The position numbers and the translations under genes are program-made. Below, one piece after another: positions 27,122 through 35,726 of a stretch of 64,000 nucleotides of DNA. This DNA is from Ilyomonas limi (GTDB lineage: Bacteria; Bacteroidota; Bacteroidia; Chitinophagales; Chitinophagaceae), in assembly GCF_005233845.1 (NCBI RefSeq), contig NZ_SZQL01000009.1, positions 96,282-160,281 on the forward strand. The letters run 5' to 3'. Below the pieces are notes generated by a model that saw only the letters and a program-made list of their open reading frames with translations, did no database searches and was not told where the DNA came from. Numbering within the stretch: position 1 is the first letter of the stretch; every line of letters begins with the position of its first letter.

Positions 27122-27982
27122 ATGAAATCTAAAATAAAAACTATGAAAAAGAAACTACCGGTTATATCATTAACCCTTATCATTTTTTGCATATCCTGTA
27201 AAAAAGATAATGTACAAATACAATCCAACAACTTAAAAGAAACGGGTACAGCTGCCATACAAGCTGACGGATTTATTACGACATGGTTAGCATCCTACGG
27301 AGCAACAACTAAATGGAAAACATTGCAAACCTCTGAGAAACTTAATGACTTATCCAATCTTGCTTTTGGAATTTTCCGTACCAATAATAAAAAAACGGAT
27401 GTACTTCAAACAGAAACAGGAGAATTCTGGAAAGTTTCACATGATGGAACCAGTCAATTGGCGACGCTTAACACTCAAATAAAAATAACTGCCGATAAGC
27501 TTTTGATAGGCGATTTTGATGGAAATGGAAAGTCTGATGTGTTCTATGCAGATGGAATAGCAAAGACATGGTATGTATCCTTTAATGGATCAGGTAGCTG
27601 GACGGTAATAAATACTGCGAGTGAAGATTATACCAAACTTAAATTAGGTGATTTTGATGGTGATGGAAAGGCTGATGTGTTCTATGCGAATGGAATAACA
27701 AAGACATGGTATGTATCGTATGGAGGAAAAACAAAGTGGAGAGTAATAAATACTGCAAGTGAAGATTATACCAAACTTGCGCTCGGAGATTTTGATGGCA
27801 ATGGAAAGACTGATGTATTTTATACAGATGGAGCAACATGGTATATATCTGATGACGGTGTAAAAAGTTGGAGAAAGGTTAATACCGCCAAACTACCTCT
27901 CAGCAAATTGGGATTCGGAGATTTTAATGGTGACGGGAAAACTGATGTATTTTATGCCAAGCGCACCTATTGGACGGAATAG
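27122..27982 (+). CDS. FG-GAP repeat lipoprotein with near-identical internal repeats
   Basis: This 286-residue protein has a lipoprotein signal (LTLIIFCISCKKD). ATG 27122 and ATG 27143 are both possible; the second sits closer to the signal. The C-terminal two thirds consists of four units of about 46 residues carrying GDFDGNGKSDVFYADG, GDFDGDGKADVFYANG, GDFDGNGKTDVFYTDG and GDFNGDGKTDVFYAKR. These FG-GAP/VCBS-like Asp loops usually bind calcium. The DNA units begin at about 27512, 27650, 27788 and 27920 and are nearly the same. The protein stops abruptly after the fourth unit. Function is unknown; it is probably surface-exposed. Confidence 0.78.
   Translation: MKSKIKTMKKKLPVISLTLIIFCISCKKDNVQIQSNNLKETGTAAIQADGFITTWLASYGATTKWKTLQTSEKLNDLSNLAFGIFRTNNKKTDVLQTETGEFWKVSHDGTSQLATLNTQIKITADKLLIGDFDGNGKSDVFYADGIAKTWYVSFNGSGSWTVINTASEDYTKLKLGDFDGDGKADVFYANGITKTWYVSYGGKTKWRVINTASEDYTKLALGDFDGNGKTDVFYTDGATWYISDDGVKSWRKVNTAKLPLSKLGFGDFNGDGKTDVFYAKRTYWTE
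27512..27970 (+). repeat. Tandem 138-base coding repeats
   Basis: Units starting GATTTTGATGG at 27512, 27650 and 27788 are spaced exactly 138 bases apart, and a fourth, diverged one starts at 27920 (132 bases on). The first two share long identical stretches, and AGTGAAGATTATACCAAACT occurs twice. Such repeats allow gain or loss of units by slippage. Confidence 0.8.
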
Positions 27983-28023
27983 AGTGTACCATCCACGTTT
28001 ATAATAATACACTGTGTTATTGC

Positions 28024-29040
28024 TTACCTCGTAGAAGCTCTTATCACCAGTTCTGCCTGCATGTTTACCTGCGTTACCTTATTGTTTTTTCCTATACAGT
28101 CAAGCAAAATCCGGGTAGTCAGTTGCCCCATTTCATGCATGGGCTGTTTAATATAAGTGATGGACGCATAAAACAAATCGAGCGATTCTGTTTCATCAAA
28201 ACTGATAATGGCTAAATCTTTAGGCACTTTTAGCGGTAATGTATTAATATATTTTACGCCATGCACGGCAATACTGTTGGAGCCGAATAAAATTGCATCT
28301 GCCGGCTCATCTAATGACAATAATTCCTGCACTGCTTTTTCGATAGCGGCTTTGGGGTTAATAATATTTACCTTTTTTATCCAGCTTTTATTAGCATCAA
28401 TTCCACTTAATTTAAGCGCTGCCGAATAGCCACGTACGCGCTCCTGCATGTGAAAAAGGGTTGTATCGTATGTAACAATTGCTGGTCTTTTGCAACCGCC
28501 GTCAATCATATATTTAACCGCATTATAGGCAGCGGTATAATTGTCCAGCGCTACATAATTTGTATTTACCGATGGACAATAGCGGTCGAAAAGCACAAAA
28601 GGTAATCCTTGTTGCCGTAAACGAAAGACCTGGTTTTCTGCATTTTCGGGCGGAGCAATGATCAATCCGTCCACCTGCCGGGTAAGAAAAGTATCCACGA
28701 GCTTGCCAAACTTTTGTGCATTTTCATCTGAGCTGCCAAATATTACCGTATAGTTCAGTTTGTCTGCTTCGTCTTCTATAATGCGCGCCATGCCCGACGA
28801 AAACGGGCTGGCAATATCAGCTACAATCAAACCAATGGTGTATGTTTTATTAATCTTGAGACTGCGCGCAAGCAGGTTGGTGCGATAGTTTAGCTCTTTG
28901 GCAGTTTCTCTTATTTTTTGCGCTACTTCTTTTTTTATTCGTCCTTCTTTCTTATTATTGAGGACATAAGAAACCAAGGCGGTAGAAACACCTACTTTTT
29001 GTGCAATATCTTTAAGGGATACTCTTTTATTAATAGCCAT
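28024..29040 (-). CDS. LacI-family transcription repressor
   Basis: This 338-residue regulator has the LacI helix-turn-helix at residues 8-30 (VSLKDIAQKVGVSTALVSYVLNN), a hinge-like NYRTNLLARSL region, and a periplasmic-binding-protein-like sensor domain with TIGLIVADIASPFSSGMARI at the start. It should bind a sugar or sugar derivative in the cytoplasm and release an operator. It is divergent from an AraJ-like exporter, and two matching palindromes lie in the spacer, one over its own promoter, so it is likely self-regulating. The gene set FucP-type symporter and GH63 enzyme further on may be in the same regulon. Confidence 0.9.
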   Translation of the reverse strand: MAINKRVSLKDIAQKVGVSTALVSYVLNNKKEGRIKKEVAQKIRETAKELNYRTNLLARSLKINKTYTIGLIVADIASPFSSGMARIIEDEADKLNYTVIFGSSDENAQKFGKLVDTFLTRQVDGLIIAPPENAENQVFRLRQQGLPFVLFDRYCPSVNTNYVALDNYTAAYNAVKYMIDGGCKRPAIVTYDTTLFHMQERVRGYSAALKLSGIDANKSWIKKVNIINPKAAIEKAVQELLSLDEPADAILFGSNSIAVHGVKYINTLPLKVPKDLAIISFDETESLDLFYASITYIKQPMHEMGQLTTRILLDCIGKNNKVTQVNMQAELVIRASTR

Positions 29041-29058
29041 AGCAAATACCGGTTCTTA

Positions 29059-29066
29059 CAAAGATA
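29059..29066 (-). promoter_or_regulatory. -7 box of lacI-type gene
   Basis: The minus strand reads TATCTTTG, an exact TAnnTTTG match, 19-26 bases before ATG 29040. An operator palindrome begins three bases upstream of it. Confidence 0.6.
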
Positions 29067-29069
29067 GAA

Positions 29070-29087
29070 AATTTAAACGTTTAAATT
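29070..29087. promoter_or_regulatory. Operator palindrome O1 (LacI-type)
   Basis: AATTTAAACGTTTAAATT is a perfect 18-base palindrome with a central CG, the classic LacI-family operator shape. It lies just upstream of the repressor gene's own -7 box, so binding would block that promoter. Confidence 0.65.
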
Positions 29088-29309
29088 AGTATTTAGTTAA
29101 TTTATTTCTGTTCAACTCCGTTTTCATGTGGAACAACCGGGGCACATTTTACATGGTTATTACATAACGCAAAGCAATAGTAATTCAACCAACTTTTTGA
29201 TATTCATCCAGTTAAATTATCACCTCTAATCTTATTTAGCTAAATATTTATTTATTAAAATAAGTACATTTCTTAATCTAAAACAATCAAATTAACAGTA
29301 CGAAAAATA

Positions 29310-29331
29310 TTTGTTTAAACGATTAAACAAA
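29310..29331. promoter_or_regulatory. Operator palindrome O2 (LacI-type)
   Basis: Half-sites TTTGTTTAA (29310-29318) and TTAAACAAA (29323-29331) flank ACGA. The core TTTAAACGATTAAA differs from the O1 core at a single central base. It overlaps the promoter of the exporter gene. Confidence 0.65.
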
Positions 29332-29339
29332 ATTAGCAC

Positions 29340-29347
29340 TATCTTTG
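29340..29347 (+). promoter_or_regulatory. -7 box of exporter operon
   Basis: TATCTTTG is the same octamer as at the lacI-type promoter, eight bases downstream of operator O2. Transcription would begin near 29354, leaving a leader of about 155 bases before the exporter gene. Confidence 0.6.
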
Positions 29348-29386
29348 CGTTGTTCTTATCCAAACAAAAATCAGGTGTAAAAAATA

Positions 29387-29443
29387 ATGAAAATTATACA
29401 ACCTGATTGCTTTAACCGTGAAAGGAATTTAGATCTGGTTTAA
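29387..29443 (+). CDS. Possible 18-codon leader peptide
   Basis: ATG 29387 opens a short frame, MKIIQPDCFNRERNLDLV, ending in TAA at 29441-29443, 12 bases before a terminator hairpin. Position between promoter and terminator fits a leader peptide. No ribosome-binding site stands out and there is no run of one amino acid, so it may be chance. Confidence 0.3.
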   Translation: MKIIQPDCFNRERNLDLV

Positions 29444-29455
29444 AAATAAACGATT

Positions 29456-29485
29456 GCCTGCATTATAGCAGGCTTTTATTTTTTG
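29456..29485 (+). terminator. Intrinsic terminator inside exporter leader
   Basis: GCCTGC (29456-29461) and GCAGGC (29468-29473) pair around ATTATA, followed by TTTTATTTTTTG. It lies 24 bases before ATG 29510, downstream of the predicted promoter, so it could work as an attenuator. Confidence 0.65.
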
Positions 29486-29509
29486 TAATGAAAACTCTAA
29501 AGAGAATTT

Positions 29510-30766
29510 ATGAATAAAACAACAATCTTTTCATCCATCAAGCCGAGTTTGCTTACGCTTACAATTGGTGGTTTTTGCATAGGTATGACTGAATTTATGA
29601 TGATGGGGGTACTGCCCGATGTGGCAAAAACACTCGCTGTTTCCATCCCTGAAGCAGGTCATCTTATTTCTGCTTACGCTTTGGGTGTAGTGATTGGTGC
29701 ACCACTGATGGTGGCACTGGCAGGTAAGTATTCTCCTAAAAAAGTATTGATTGCACTAATGCTGATGTATGGTGTTTTTAATGCCTTGTTTGCTATGGCG
29801 CCCAGTTATCCGCTGCTGATAGCAACAAGGTTGTGTGCCGGTTTGCCACACGGTGCTTTCTTTGGCATGGGTGCGGTGGTAGCCAGCAAGCTCGCCGATA
29901 AGGGTAAAGAAGCAAGAGCCGTAGCTTTAATGTTTGCAGGATTGACTATTGCAAATATTATAGGCGTTCCGCTGGGCACTTACATTGGTCACAACTATAG
30001 CTGGCGCCTTTCTTTTTTCATTATTGCGGCTATTGCATTTATTGCTGCCGGCAGCATCAAAAAGTGGATGCCTGCTTTACCTGCCGCGCCCAACAGCAGC
30101 TTCAAAGAAAGTACTAAAGTCTTTAAAAAGCCGGAGCCCTGGTTAATAATCGGCATTTCAGCTATAGGTACCGGCGGGCTATTTACCTGGATTAGTTATA
30201 TAGCGCCATTGATGACGCAGGTAGCTCACTTTTCTGCTAATGCCGTTACGTTTATTATGATTGTTGCAGGCTTAGGCATGGCGGTTGGGAACTTCATAGG
30301 TGGCAGGTTGGCAGATCGTTATTCGCCGCTTGAAACTACCAGCATTTTATTACTATCTATGATTGTATCGCTGCTGATCGTGTCTGTCGTGTCGTATTAC
30401 CAGGTGACCGCTGTTATTATGACGTTTGTTACCGGCGCTGTTGCCTTTGCCGTGATAGCACCTATGCAAATGCTGATGATTAATGCAGCAAAAGGCTCCG
30501 AAATGCTGGCTTCATCTTCTTTGCAGGCAAGTGCCAATACGGGCAATGCCTTGGGCGCTTTCCTGGGCGGGCTGCCGATTGCCGCAGGTTACAGCTATAC
30601 CTCACCGGAGTATGTAGGCGCCGGACTGGCGTTCATCGGTCTCCTGTTTTGTATGGTGCTGATGCAGCGGCAAAAGGCAGCACAATCCTCACCAGCCCTT
30701 ACTCCGATGCGCAAGCCCGAAGTAAAACAAATCAATCAACAACAAGTGTATCCATCTTCCATTTAA
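29510..30766 (+). CDS. AraJ-like MFS exporter
   Basis: This 418-residue protein has twelve predicted helices and the DHA1/AraJ pattern: TLTIGGFCIGMTEFMMMGVLPDVA in helix 1 and GRLADRYSPLETT (motif A in the second half). The first-half loop GKYSPKKVL also fits motif A. AraJ/SotB-type carriers export sugars, arabinose polymers or drugs. It is under a LacI-type promoter and is followed by a small protein gene, a FucP-type importer and a glucosidase, so a role in sugar efflux or overflow protection is likely. A leader with a terminator precedes it. Confidence 0.85.
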   Translation: MNKTTIFSSIKPSLLTLTIGGFCIGMTEFMMMGVLPDVAKTLAVSIPEAGHLISAYALGVVIGAPLMVALAGKYSPKKVLIALMLMYGVFNALFAMAPSYPLLIATRLCAGLPHGAFFGMGAVVASKLADKGKEARAVALMFAGLTIANIIGVPLGTYIGHNYSWRLSFFIIAAIAFIAAGSIKKWMPALPAAPNSSFKESTKVFKKPEPWLIIGISAIGTGGLFTWISYIAPLMTQVAHFSANAVTFIMIVAGLGMAVGNFIGGRLADRYSPLETTSILLLSMIVSLLIVSVVSYYQVTAVIMTFVTGAVAFAVIAPMQMLMINAAKGSEMLASSSLQASANTGNALGAFLGGLPIAAGYSYTSPEYVGAGLAFIGLLFCMVLMQRQKAAQSSPALTPMRKPEVKQINQQQVYPSSI

Positions 30767-30844
30767 AATATAAATAAGGATGAACGCCGTAAATCAGATG
30801 GCGTTTATCCATCCGCATTTCTTAATCATTTAAAAAGAACAGTT

Positions 30845-31090
30845 ATGAAATTTTTATCAATAATTTTCTCAGGCATTGCAAGAACACGTAGCTTATACAG
30901 CACCCAATATGGACAGGTATTTGATGTGCCAACAGAAAAAGAAAGCAAACGCATAATCAGCGTGAAAGCACCGGTTGACGATATTATAAAACCGGGTAAA
31001 AATAAAGCACAAAATGATAAGCTGAAGCTGCCGAAAATCAATTATTTTGCTGGTCCGCATTGTGTATTTGATCCGCATATCAAATACTAA
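30845..31090 (+). CDS. Small hypothetical protein, 81 aa
   Basis: ATG 30845 is preceded by AAAAAGAACAG, an acceptable A-rich ribosome-binding region. The product is basic and has no signal peptide; short hydrophobic start MKFLSIIFSGI, then KRIISVKAPVDDI and a FAGPHCVFDPHIKY end. I do not recognise a family. It lies between the AraJ-like and FucP-type genes on the same strand, in a spacer otherwise lacking genes, which supports it being real. Confidence 0.45.
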   Translation: MKFLSIIFSGIARTRSLYSTQYGQVFDVPTEKESKRIISVKAPVDDIIKPGKNKAQNDKLKLPKINYFAGPHCVFDPHIKY

Positions 31091-31116
31091 GGCGGTTGCT
31101 TTTGTGAATGGCGTAT

Positions 31117-31179
31117 GGTGAGTTGTGATTTGTGAATAATAGTCCAAAGTATTTTTATATTCGCAATTCACTACCCACC
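31117..31179. repeat. Imperfect intergenic inverted repeat
   Basis: Arms 31117-31137 and 31159-31179 match at 17 of 21 positions as inverted repeats. The low-complexity GTGAAT/ATTCAC character resembles decayed intergenic repeats common in Bacteroidota. Confidence 0.35.
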
Positions 31180-31231
31180 ACCCAAATAGCAAGCTATTAC
31201 AAAAAATACTTTTACCTAAAGCTAACTAAGC

Positions 31232-32536
31232 ATGAGTAATGTAAATACCGCAACACAAACCAACAAAGCCATGTTTATCATCGGCGCATTATTTTTTGTT
31301 TTCGGGTTTGTAACATGGGTTAATAGTACGCTTATCCCCTATTTGCAGATAGCCTGCGAATTAAAGACCTCCGAAGCGGTATTGGTGACGTTTGCTTTTT
31401 ATATTTCTTATGCAGTAATGGCTTTTCCATCATCCGGGGTGTTGCGGAAAACAGGTTTTAAGAATGGGATGGTGCTGGGCTTGGTAGTAATGGCAGCAGG
31501 CGCACTTATTTTTATTCCTGCTGCTAACATGAGAACATTTGGATTGTTTTTGTTTGGGCTGTTTGTAATAGGTATGGGGCTGGCTTTGCTGCAAACAGCA
31601 TCTAACCCATACGTTACCATCTTAGGTCCTATTGAAAGTGCAGCAAAGCGCATCTCTATTATGGGCATTTGCAACAAAACAGCAGGGGCTATAGCTCCAT
31701 TAATTATGGGCGCTATCATGCTTAAAAATGCAGATAGCTTTGTACAAAGGTTATCTACCCTGGACGCCGCACAGAAAGCCGCCGAGCTGGACCAGTTAGC
31801 ATCAAGAGTAATTATGCCTTACATTATTATTGCAATCGTATTAGTGGCATTGGCACTCTTTGTTTATTTCTCTCATTTACCCGAAGTGAAAGCCGAGGGC
31901 GAAGATGATACAGCAGATAGCCCAGGTGCTAATAGCCGAACCAGCATATTCGATTATCCTTATTTATGGCTGGGATTTATCAGCCTGTTTTTGTATGTGG
32001 GTGTAGAAGTAATGGCAGGCGACATTATACAGGTATATGGCAGTCATATTGGTATTAGCCTGGATATTGCAAAGCACTTTACTACTTACACCATGATCGG
32101 TATGTTAATAGGTTACATAACCGGTATTATAGCCATCCCAAAATATATTTCTCAAAGCATGGCTTTACGGGTATCAGCAATGTTAGGTGTACTGTTTACA
32201 CTGGGTGCCATTTTTACAGATGGTTATACATCGGTGCTATTTATTGCCTTGTTAGGTTTAGCCAATGCGTTGGTGTGGCCTGCACTTTGGCCATTAGCCA
32301 TCAATGGCTTGGGCAGGTTCACCAAAACAGGTTCAGCCTTACTTATCATAGGTATTGCAGGTGGCGCTGTATTGCCTAAGCTCTGGGCATGGCTGGGTGA
32401 AAAAGTAGGCTTGCAGCAGGCGTTCTGGATAATGGTACCCTGTTATTTATTCATCTTATACTTTGCAATAAAAGGTCATAAGGTTGGGCTTAAAAAGCAG
32501 GGATATATACCTCCCATCACTGAAGCAGTAGTATAA
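31232..32536 (+). CDS. FucP/GluP-type sugar:H+ symporter
   Basis: This 434-residue MFS importer has the FucP-family opening FFVFGFVTWVNSTLIPYLQ at residues 22-40 and the LLQTASNPYVTILGP signature of the glucose/galactose (GluP) branch near residues 116-130. Twelve helices are visible. It would import a hexose or fucose-like sugar with protons across the inner membrane. It lies upstream of the GH63-type glucosidase, which would release such sugars, and downstream of the AraJ-like exporter. The fructan genes begin further on, and carry a different type of transporter. Confidence 0.88.
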   Translation: MSNVNTATQTNKAMFIIGALFFVFGFVTWVNSTLIPYLQIACELKTSEAVLVTFAFYISYAVMAFPSSGVLRKTGFKNGMVLGLVVMAAGALIFIPAANMRTFGLFLFGLFVIGMGLALLQTASNPYVTILGPIESAAKRISIMGICNKTAGAIAPLIMGAIMLKNADSFVQRLSTLDAAQKAAELDQLASRVIMPYIIIAIVLVALALFVYFSHLPEVKAEGEDDTADSPGANSRTSIFDYPYLWLGFISLFLYVGVEVMAGDIIQVYGSHIGISLDIAKHFTTYTMIGMLIGYITGIIAIPKYISQSMALRVSAMLGVLFTLGAIFTDGYTSVLFIALLGLANALVWPALWPLAINGLGRFTKTGSALLIIGIAGGAVLPKLWAWLGEKVGLQQAFWIMVPCYLFILYFAIKGHKVGLKKQGYIPPITEAVV

Positions 32537-32925
32537 AAGCTGTTAAATAGTAGTTTAAACTGTAAAACACAAAAAGATAAAGCCGTACAAAGAAGAATAA
32601 GAAATTTTTTATTCCAGGCTTACTGATTGAATCAAATCACATTAAAGCAGTTTAGCATTTAGTAATGAAAAGTGTACCTCTTTATAATTGTAGCCTGCAA
32701 CAGCCGGCGTATTTTATCATACAAATTTTAAATCTATCCTTACGATAAATTACCGGCATTTGATGGCTGTGCACTACAGCTAATTAAGCAGCATCCTTTA
32801 TTCCTGCCGTAATATTTTCATTAGTTAAATAAACGCATTGCATGCTGCTGTATGTAAATGCCTGATTGCTGGTTAACATATATAACATGTTGATAAGGCA
32901 ACTATTTGTTCACGAAACATTTTTT
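32537..32925. other. Intergenic region before glucosidase gene
   Basis: No gene or clear promoter element is seen in these 389 bases. TTG 32866 and ATG 32887 lie in frame with the glucosidase but add residues outside the family start, so this part is taken as untranslated. Confidence 0.4.
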
Positions 32926-35574
32926 ATGACAACAGAACACAAACGTATAGCAATAATTGAGAAGAAAGAAGTACCACTGGTACAGTGGGGACCTTATCTT
33001 AGTGAACGCCAATGGGGCACTGTACGTGAAGACTATAGCCACGATGGCAACGCCTGGCAATATTTCCCTTTCGATCATGCACATTATCGTGCATACCAGT
33101 GGGGAGAGGATGGGCTTGCAGGTATTGCTGATGCAGCTCAAAATCTGTGCTTTGCCATTGCACTTTGGAACGGCAAAGACCCAATTTTAAAAGAGCGCTT
33201 ATTTGGTTTGAGTAATGGCGAAGGCAACCATGGCGAAGACGTAAAAGAACTGTATTATTATACCGATAATATTCCATCGCATTTTTACATGGAATATTTA
33301 TATAAATATCCGCAGCTTCCTTTTCCATATCAGGAGCTGCGGGAGCAAAATGCATTACGTGGCAAGCATGAGGCAGAGTATGAAATACTGGACACGGGCG
33401 TGTTTAACAACAACCGCTATTTTGATGTACAGGTAACATATGCCAAGCAGTCGGACAAAGACATTTTTGTACGCATTAACATCACCAACCGCTACAGCGA
33501 AGCAGCATCTATTACATTGTTGCCAACACTTTGGTTTAGTAATCAGCATCCTGGAAACACCATGCCGGCTCAGCCGGTGATCACTTATCGGAATGCAAAT
33601 ACTGTTGTGGCAACCCATCCATCGCTCGAAAATTATTACCTGTACTTTCAGCAGCCGGATGATCTGTTATTTACAAACAATATTACTAACACCGAGAAAG
33701 TAACAGGCGTCCCAAACAAAAGCATTTTTGTAAAAGATGCTTTCCATGATGCAATTATCAAACGCAAACATGTGAAAGGGTTACGTACTGTAAAAAAAGG
33801 TACTAAATGTTCGCCTGTGTACCGTATGTCTATTGCTGCGGGCGAGACTAAAACAGTGTATTGCCGGTTGAGCAATACTGAAATAGATAAGCCCTTTGAT
33901 CAGGGCTTTGAAAATATCTTTATTGTTCGCAAAAACGAAGCTGATGAGTTTTATAATGCTGTTTTACCACAGCATCAGAGTGAAGATATAAAGCAAATTC
34001 AACGCCAGGCATTAGCCGGTTTGCTGTGGAGCAAGCAATATTACAATTTTGATGTAGCTCAATGGCTCAACAGCAGCGATGGCATTACCGAAGTAAACAG
34101 CAATAAGATAAACGGACGTAATAACGACTGGCTGCATCTAAAAAATCAGGATATTATTTCCATGCCCGATAAATGGGAATATCCGTGGTATGCTGCATGG
34201 GATCTGGCTTTTCAATGTATAGCTTTTGCAAAGATAGATGCGGCATTTGCCAAGCACCAGTTGCTCCTGATTATGCGCGAATGGTACATGAAACCCGACG
34301 GGCAATTGCCTGCTTATGAATGGAATTTCAGTGATGTAAATCCACCGGTGCATGCATGGGCTGCCTTGCAGGTGTATAACATAGAAAAGGCGCAAAAAGG
34401 AGAAGGCGATATTATTTTTTTGAAGAAAATTTTTCAGAAGCTGCTCATCAATTTTACGTGGTGGGTAAACCGTAAAGACCGTAAAGGCAACAACATTTTT
34501 GAAGGTGGCTTTTTAGGGTTAGACAACATTGGCGTGTTCAACCGTAGCTTTCCGGGTACCAATATGCAACTGGAGCAGGCAGATGCTACCGGCTGGATGG
34601 GAACGTATGCGCTGAATATGATGGAAATAGCACTGGAAATTTCAATGCACGATATATCTTTTGAAGATACCGCCATCAAGTTTTTTGAGCATTTTGTAAT
34701 GATTACAGAAGCCATTAATGAGCATCATTTGTGGAATGAAGAAGACAAGTTTTTTTATGATGTGCTCTCGGTATATGGCAGCGAGCCCATGCCTTTGCAG
34801 GTAAAATCTATAGTAGGGTTGATGTCTTTATTTGCTGTTGCAGTTATAGATAAAAAGGCATTGAATAAATTAAAGAATTTTAAAAAGCATATTCAGCATT
34901 TCAATGAGAATAAAATAAATCATCAATCCTGGCTTAATGAAGAGCAGGATGAAAGTGATAAACTGTTATTATCACTGGTGCGGCCAAACCGGTTGGTATA
35001 TCTGCTACAGCGCATGCTGGATGAAGCAGAGTTTTTATCAGATGGGGGTATCCGGGCTTTGTCCAAATATCATCAGGATCATCCCTATACCATTAGTATA
35101 GATGGTGTTGAACATTCCATAAGCTACGATCCCGGTGATTCTACATCAGATATGTTTGGTGGCAACAGCAACTGGCGCGGGCCGGTGTGGTTACCCATCA
35201 ATTACCTGTTCATTCAGTCTATACGCCGGTATGGCGCATTTTACGGTGATGATTTGCTGGTAGAATATCCGGCACACTCGGGCAATAAGGTGAACCTTTG
35301 TGTTGTAGCTGATGAGCTTGCTACAAGGGTAATTTCCCTGTTTGAGAAAGACAAAGAAGGCAGGCGCAAAATGCATGGGAATTATAACTGGTTTTATCAG
35401 CAAAAAGGCAATGAAAATTTGCTGCTTTTTTATGAATATTTTCATGGAGACAACGGCGTTGGGTTAGGTGCGAGTCACCAAACCGGGTGGACGGCATTGA
35501 TTGCAGATTTGATAAGTGAGTTGCATGAAAGTAAAGCAGCGGTGAAGAGTGAGAATGCTGTGTTGGCTTCTTAA
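32926..35574 (+). CDS. GH63-type glucosidase (MGH1-like domain)
   Basis: With start ATG 32926 (MTTEHKRIAIIEKK) the protein has 882 residues and begins as family members do, with WGPYLSERQWGTVREDYS. No signal peptide is visible, so it is cytosolic. The (alpha/alpha)6 catalytic domain covers the second half: WEYPWYAAWDLAFQ, GMDNIG-like FLGLDNIGVFNRS, EQADATGWMG, and the SNWRGPVWLPINYL and GLGASHQTGWTALIA blocks. Acidic residues in WDLAF and EQADATGW are catalytic candidates. Substrate may be mannosylglycerate, glucosylglycerate or an alpha-glucoside, and cannot be decided here. A long terminator separates it from the convergent sensor gene. Confidence 0.87.
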   Translation: MTTEHKRIAIIEKKEVPLVQWGPYLSERQWGTVREDYSHDGNAWQYFPFDHAHYRAYQWGEDGLAGIADAAQNLCFAIALWNGKDPILKERLFGLSNGEGNHGEDVKELYYYTDNIPSHFYMEYLYKYPQLPFPYQELREQNALRGKHEAEYEILDTGVFNNNRYFDVQVTYAKQSDKDIFVRINITNRYSEAASITLLPTLWFSNQHPGNTMPAQPVITYRNANTVVATHPSLENYYLYFQQPDDLLFTNNITNTEKVTGVPNKSIFVKDAFHDAIIKRKHVKGLRTVKKGTKCSPVYRMSIAAGETKTVYCRLSNTEIDKPFDQGFENIFIVRKNEADEFYNAVLPQHQSEDIKQIQRQALAGLLWSKQYYNFDVAQWLNSSDGITEVNSNKINGRNNDWLHLKNQDIISMPDKWEYPWYAAWDLAFQCIAFAKIDAAFAKHQLLLIMREWYMKPDGQLPAYEWNFSDVNPPVHAWAALQVYNIEKAQKGEGDIIFLKKIFQKLLINFTWWVNRKDRKGNNIFEGGFLGLDNIGVFNRSFPGTNMQLEQADATGWMGTYALNMMEIALEISMHDISFEDTAIKFFEHFVMITEAINEHHLWNEEDKFFYDVLSVYGSEPMPLQVKSIVGLMSLFAVAVIDKKALNKLKNFKKHIQHFNENKINHQSWLNEEQDESDKLLLSLVRPNRLVYLLQRMLDEAEFLSDGGIRALSKYHQDHPYTISIDGVEHSISYDPGDSTSDMFGGNSNWRGPVWLPINYLFIQSIRRYGAFYGDDLLVEYPAHSGNKVNLCVVADELATRVISLFEKDKEGRRKMHGNYNWFYQQKGNENLLLFYEYFHGDNGVGLGASHQTGWTALIADLISELHESKAAVKSENAVLAS

Positions 35575-35625
35575 GTTAAACTATTAGCATCACATAAGTT
35601 AATACATAGCGTAGCACAACAAAGG

Positions 35626-35663
35626 AAAAAGGTTCGGGACTTTCAAAAGTTCCGAACCTTTTT
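35626..35663. terminator. Bidirectional terminator between convergent genes
   Basis: An 18-bp stem with one G-U pair (35626-35643 with 35646-35663) and a 2-base apex carries A and T runs on the two sides. It serves the glucosidase gene and the convergent hybrid sensor gene. Confidence 0.85.
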
Positions 35664-35726
35664 TATGCAAATGCAAAGATTACGCTATGCGGCTCTTTGT
35701 TCTTCCGTGACGCTGTGGTTCACTCT

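Noticed and set aside
31232-35574. FucP-type symporter and GH63 gene as part of the fructan PUL
   Set aside because: They are separated from it by a bidirectional terminator and a convergent gene, and have their own LacI-type regulator nearby.
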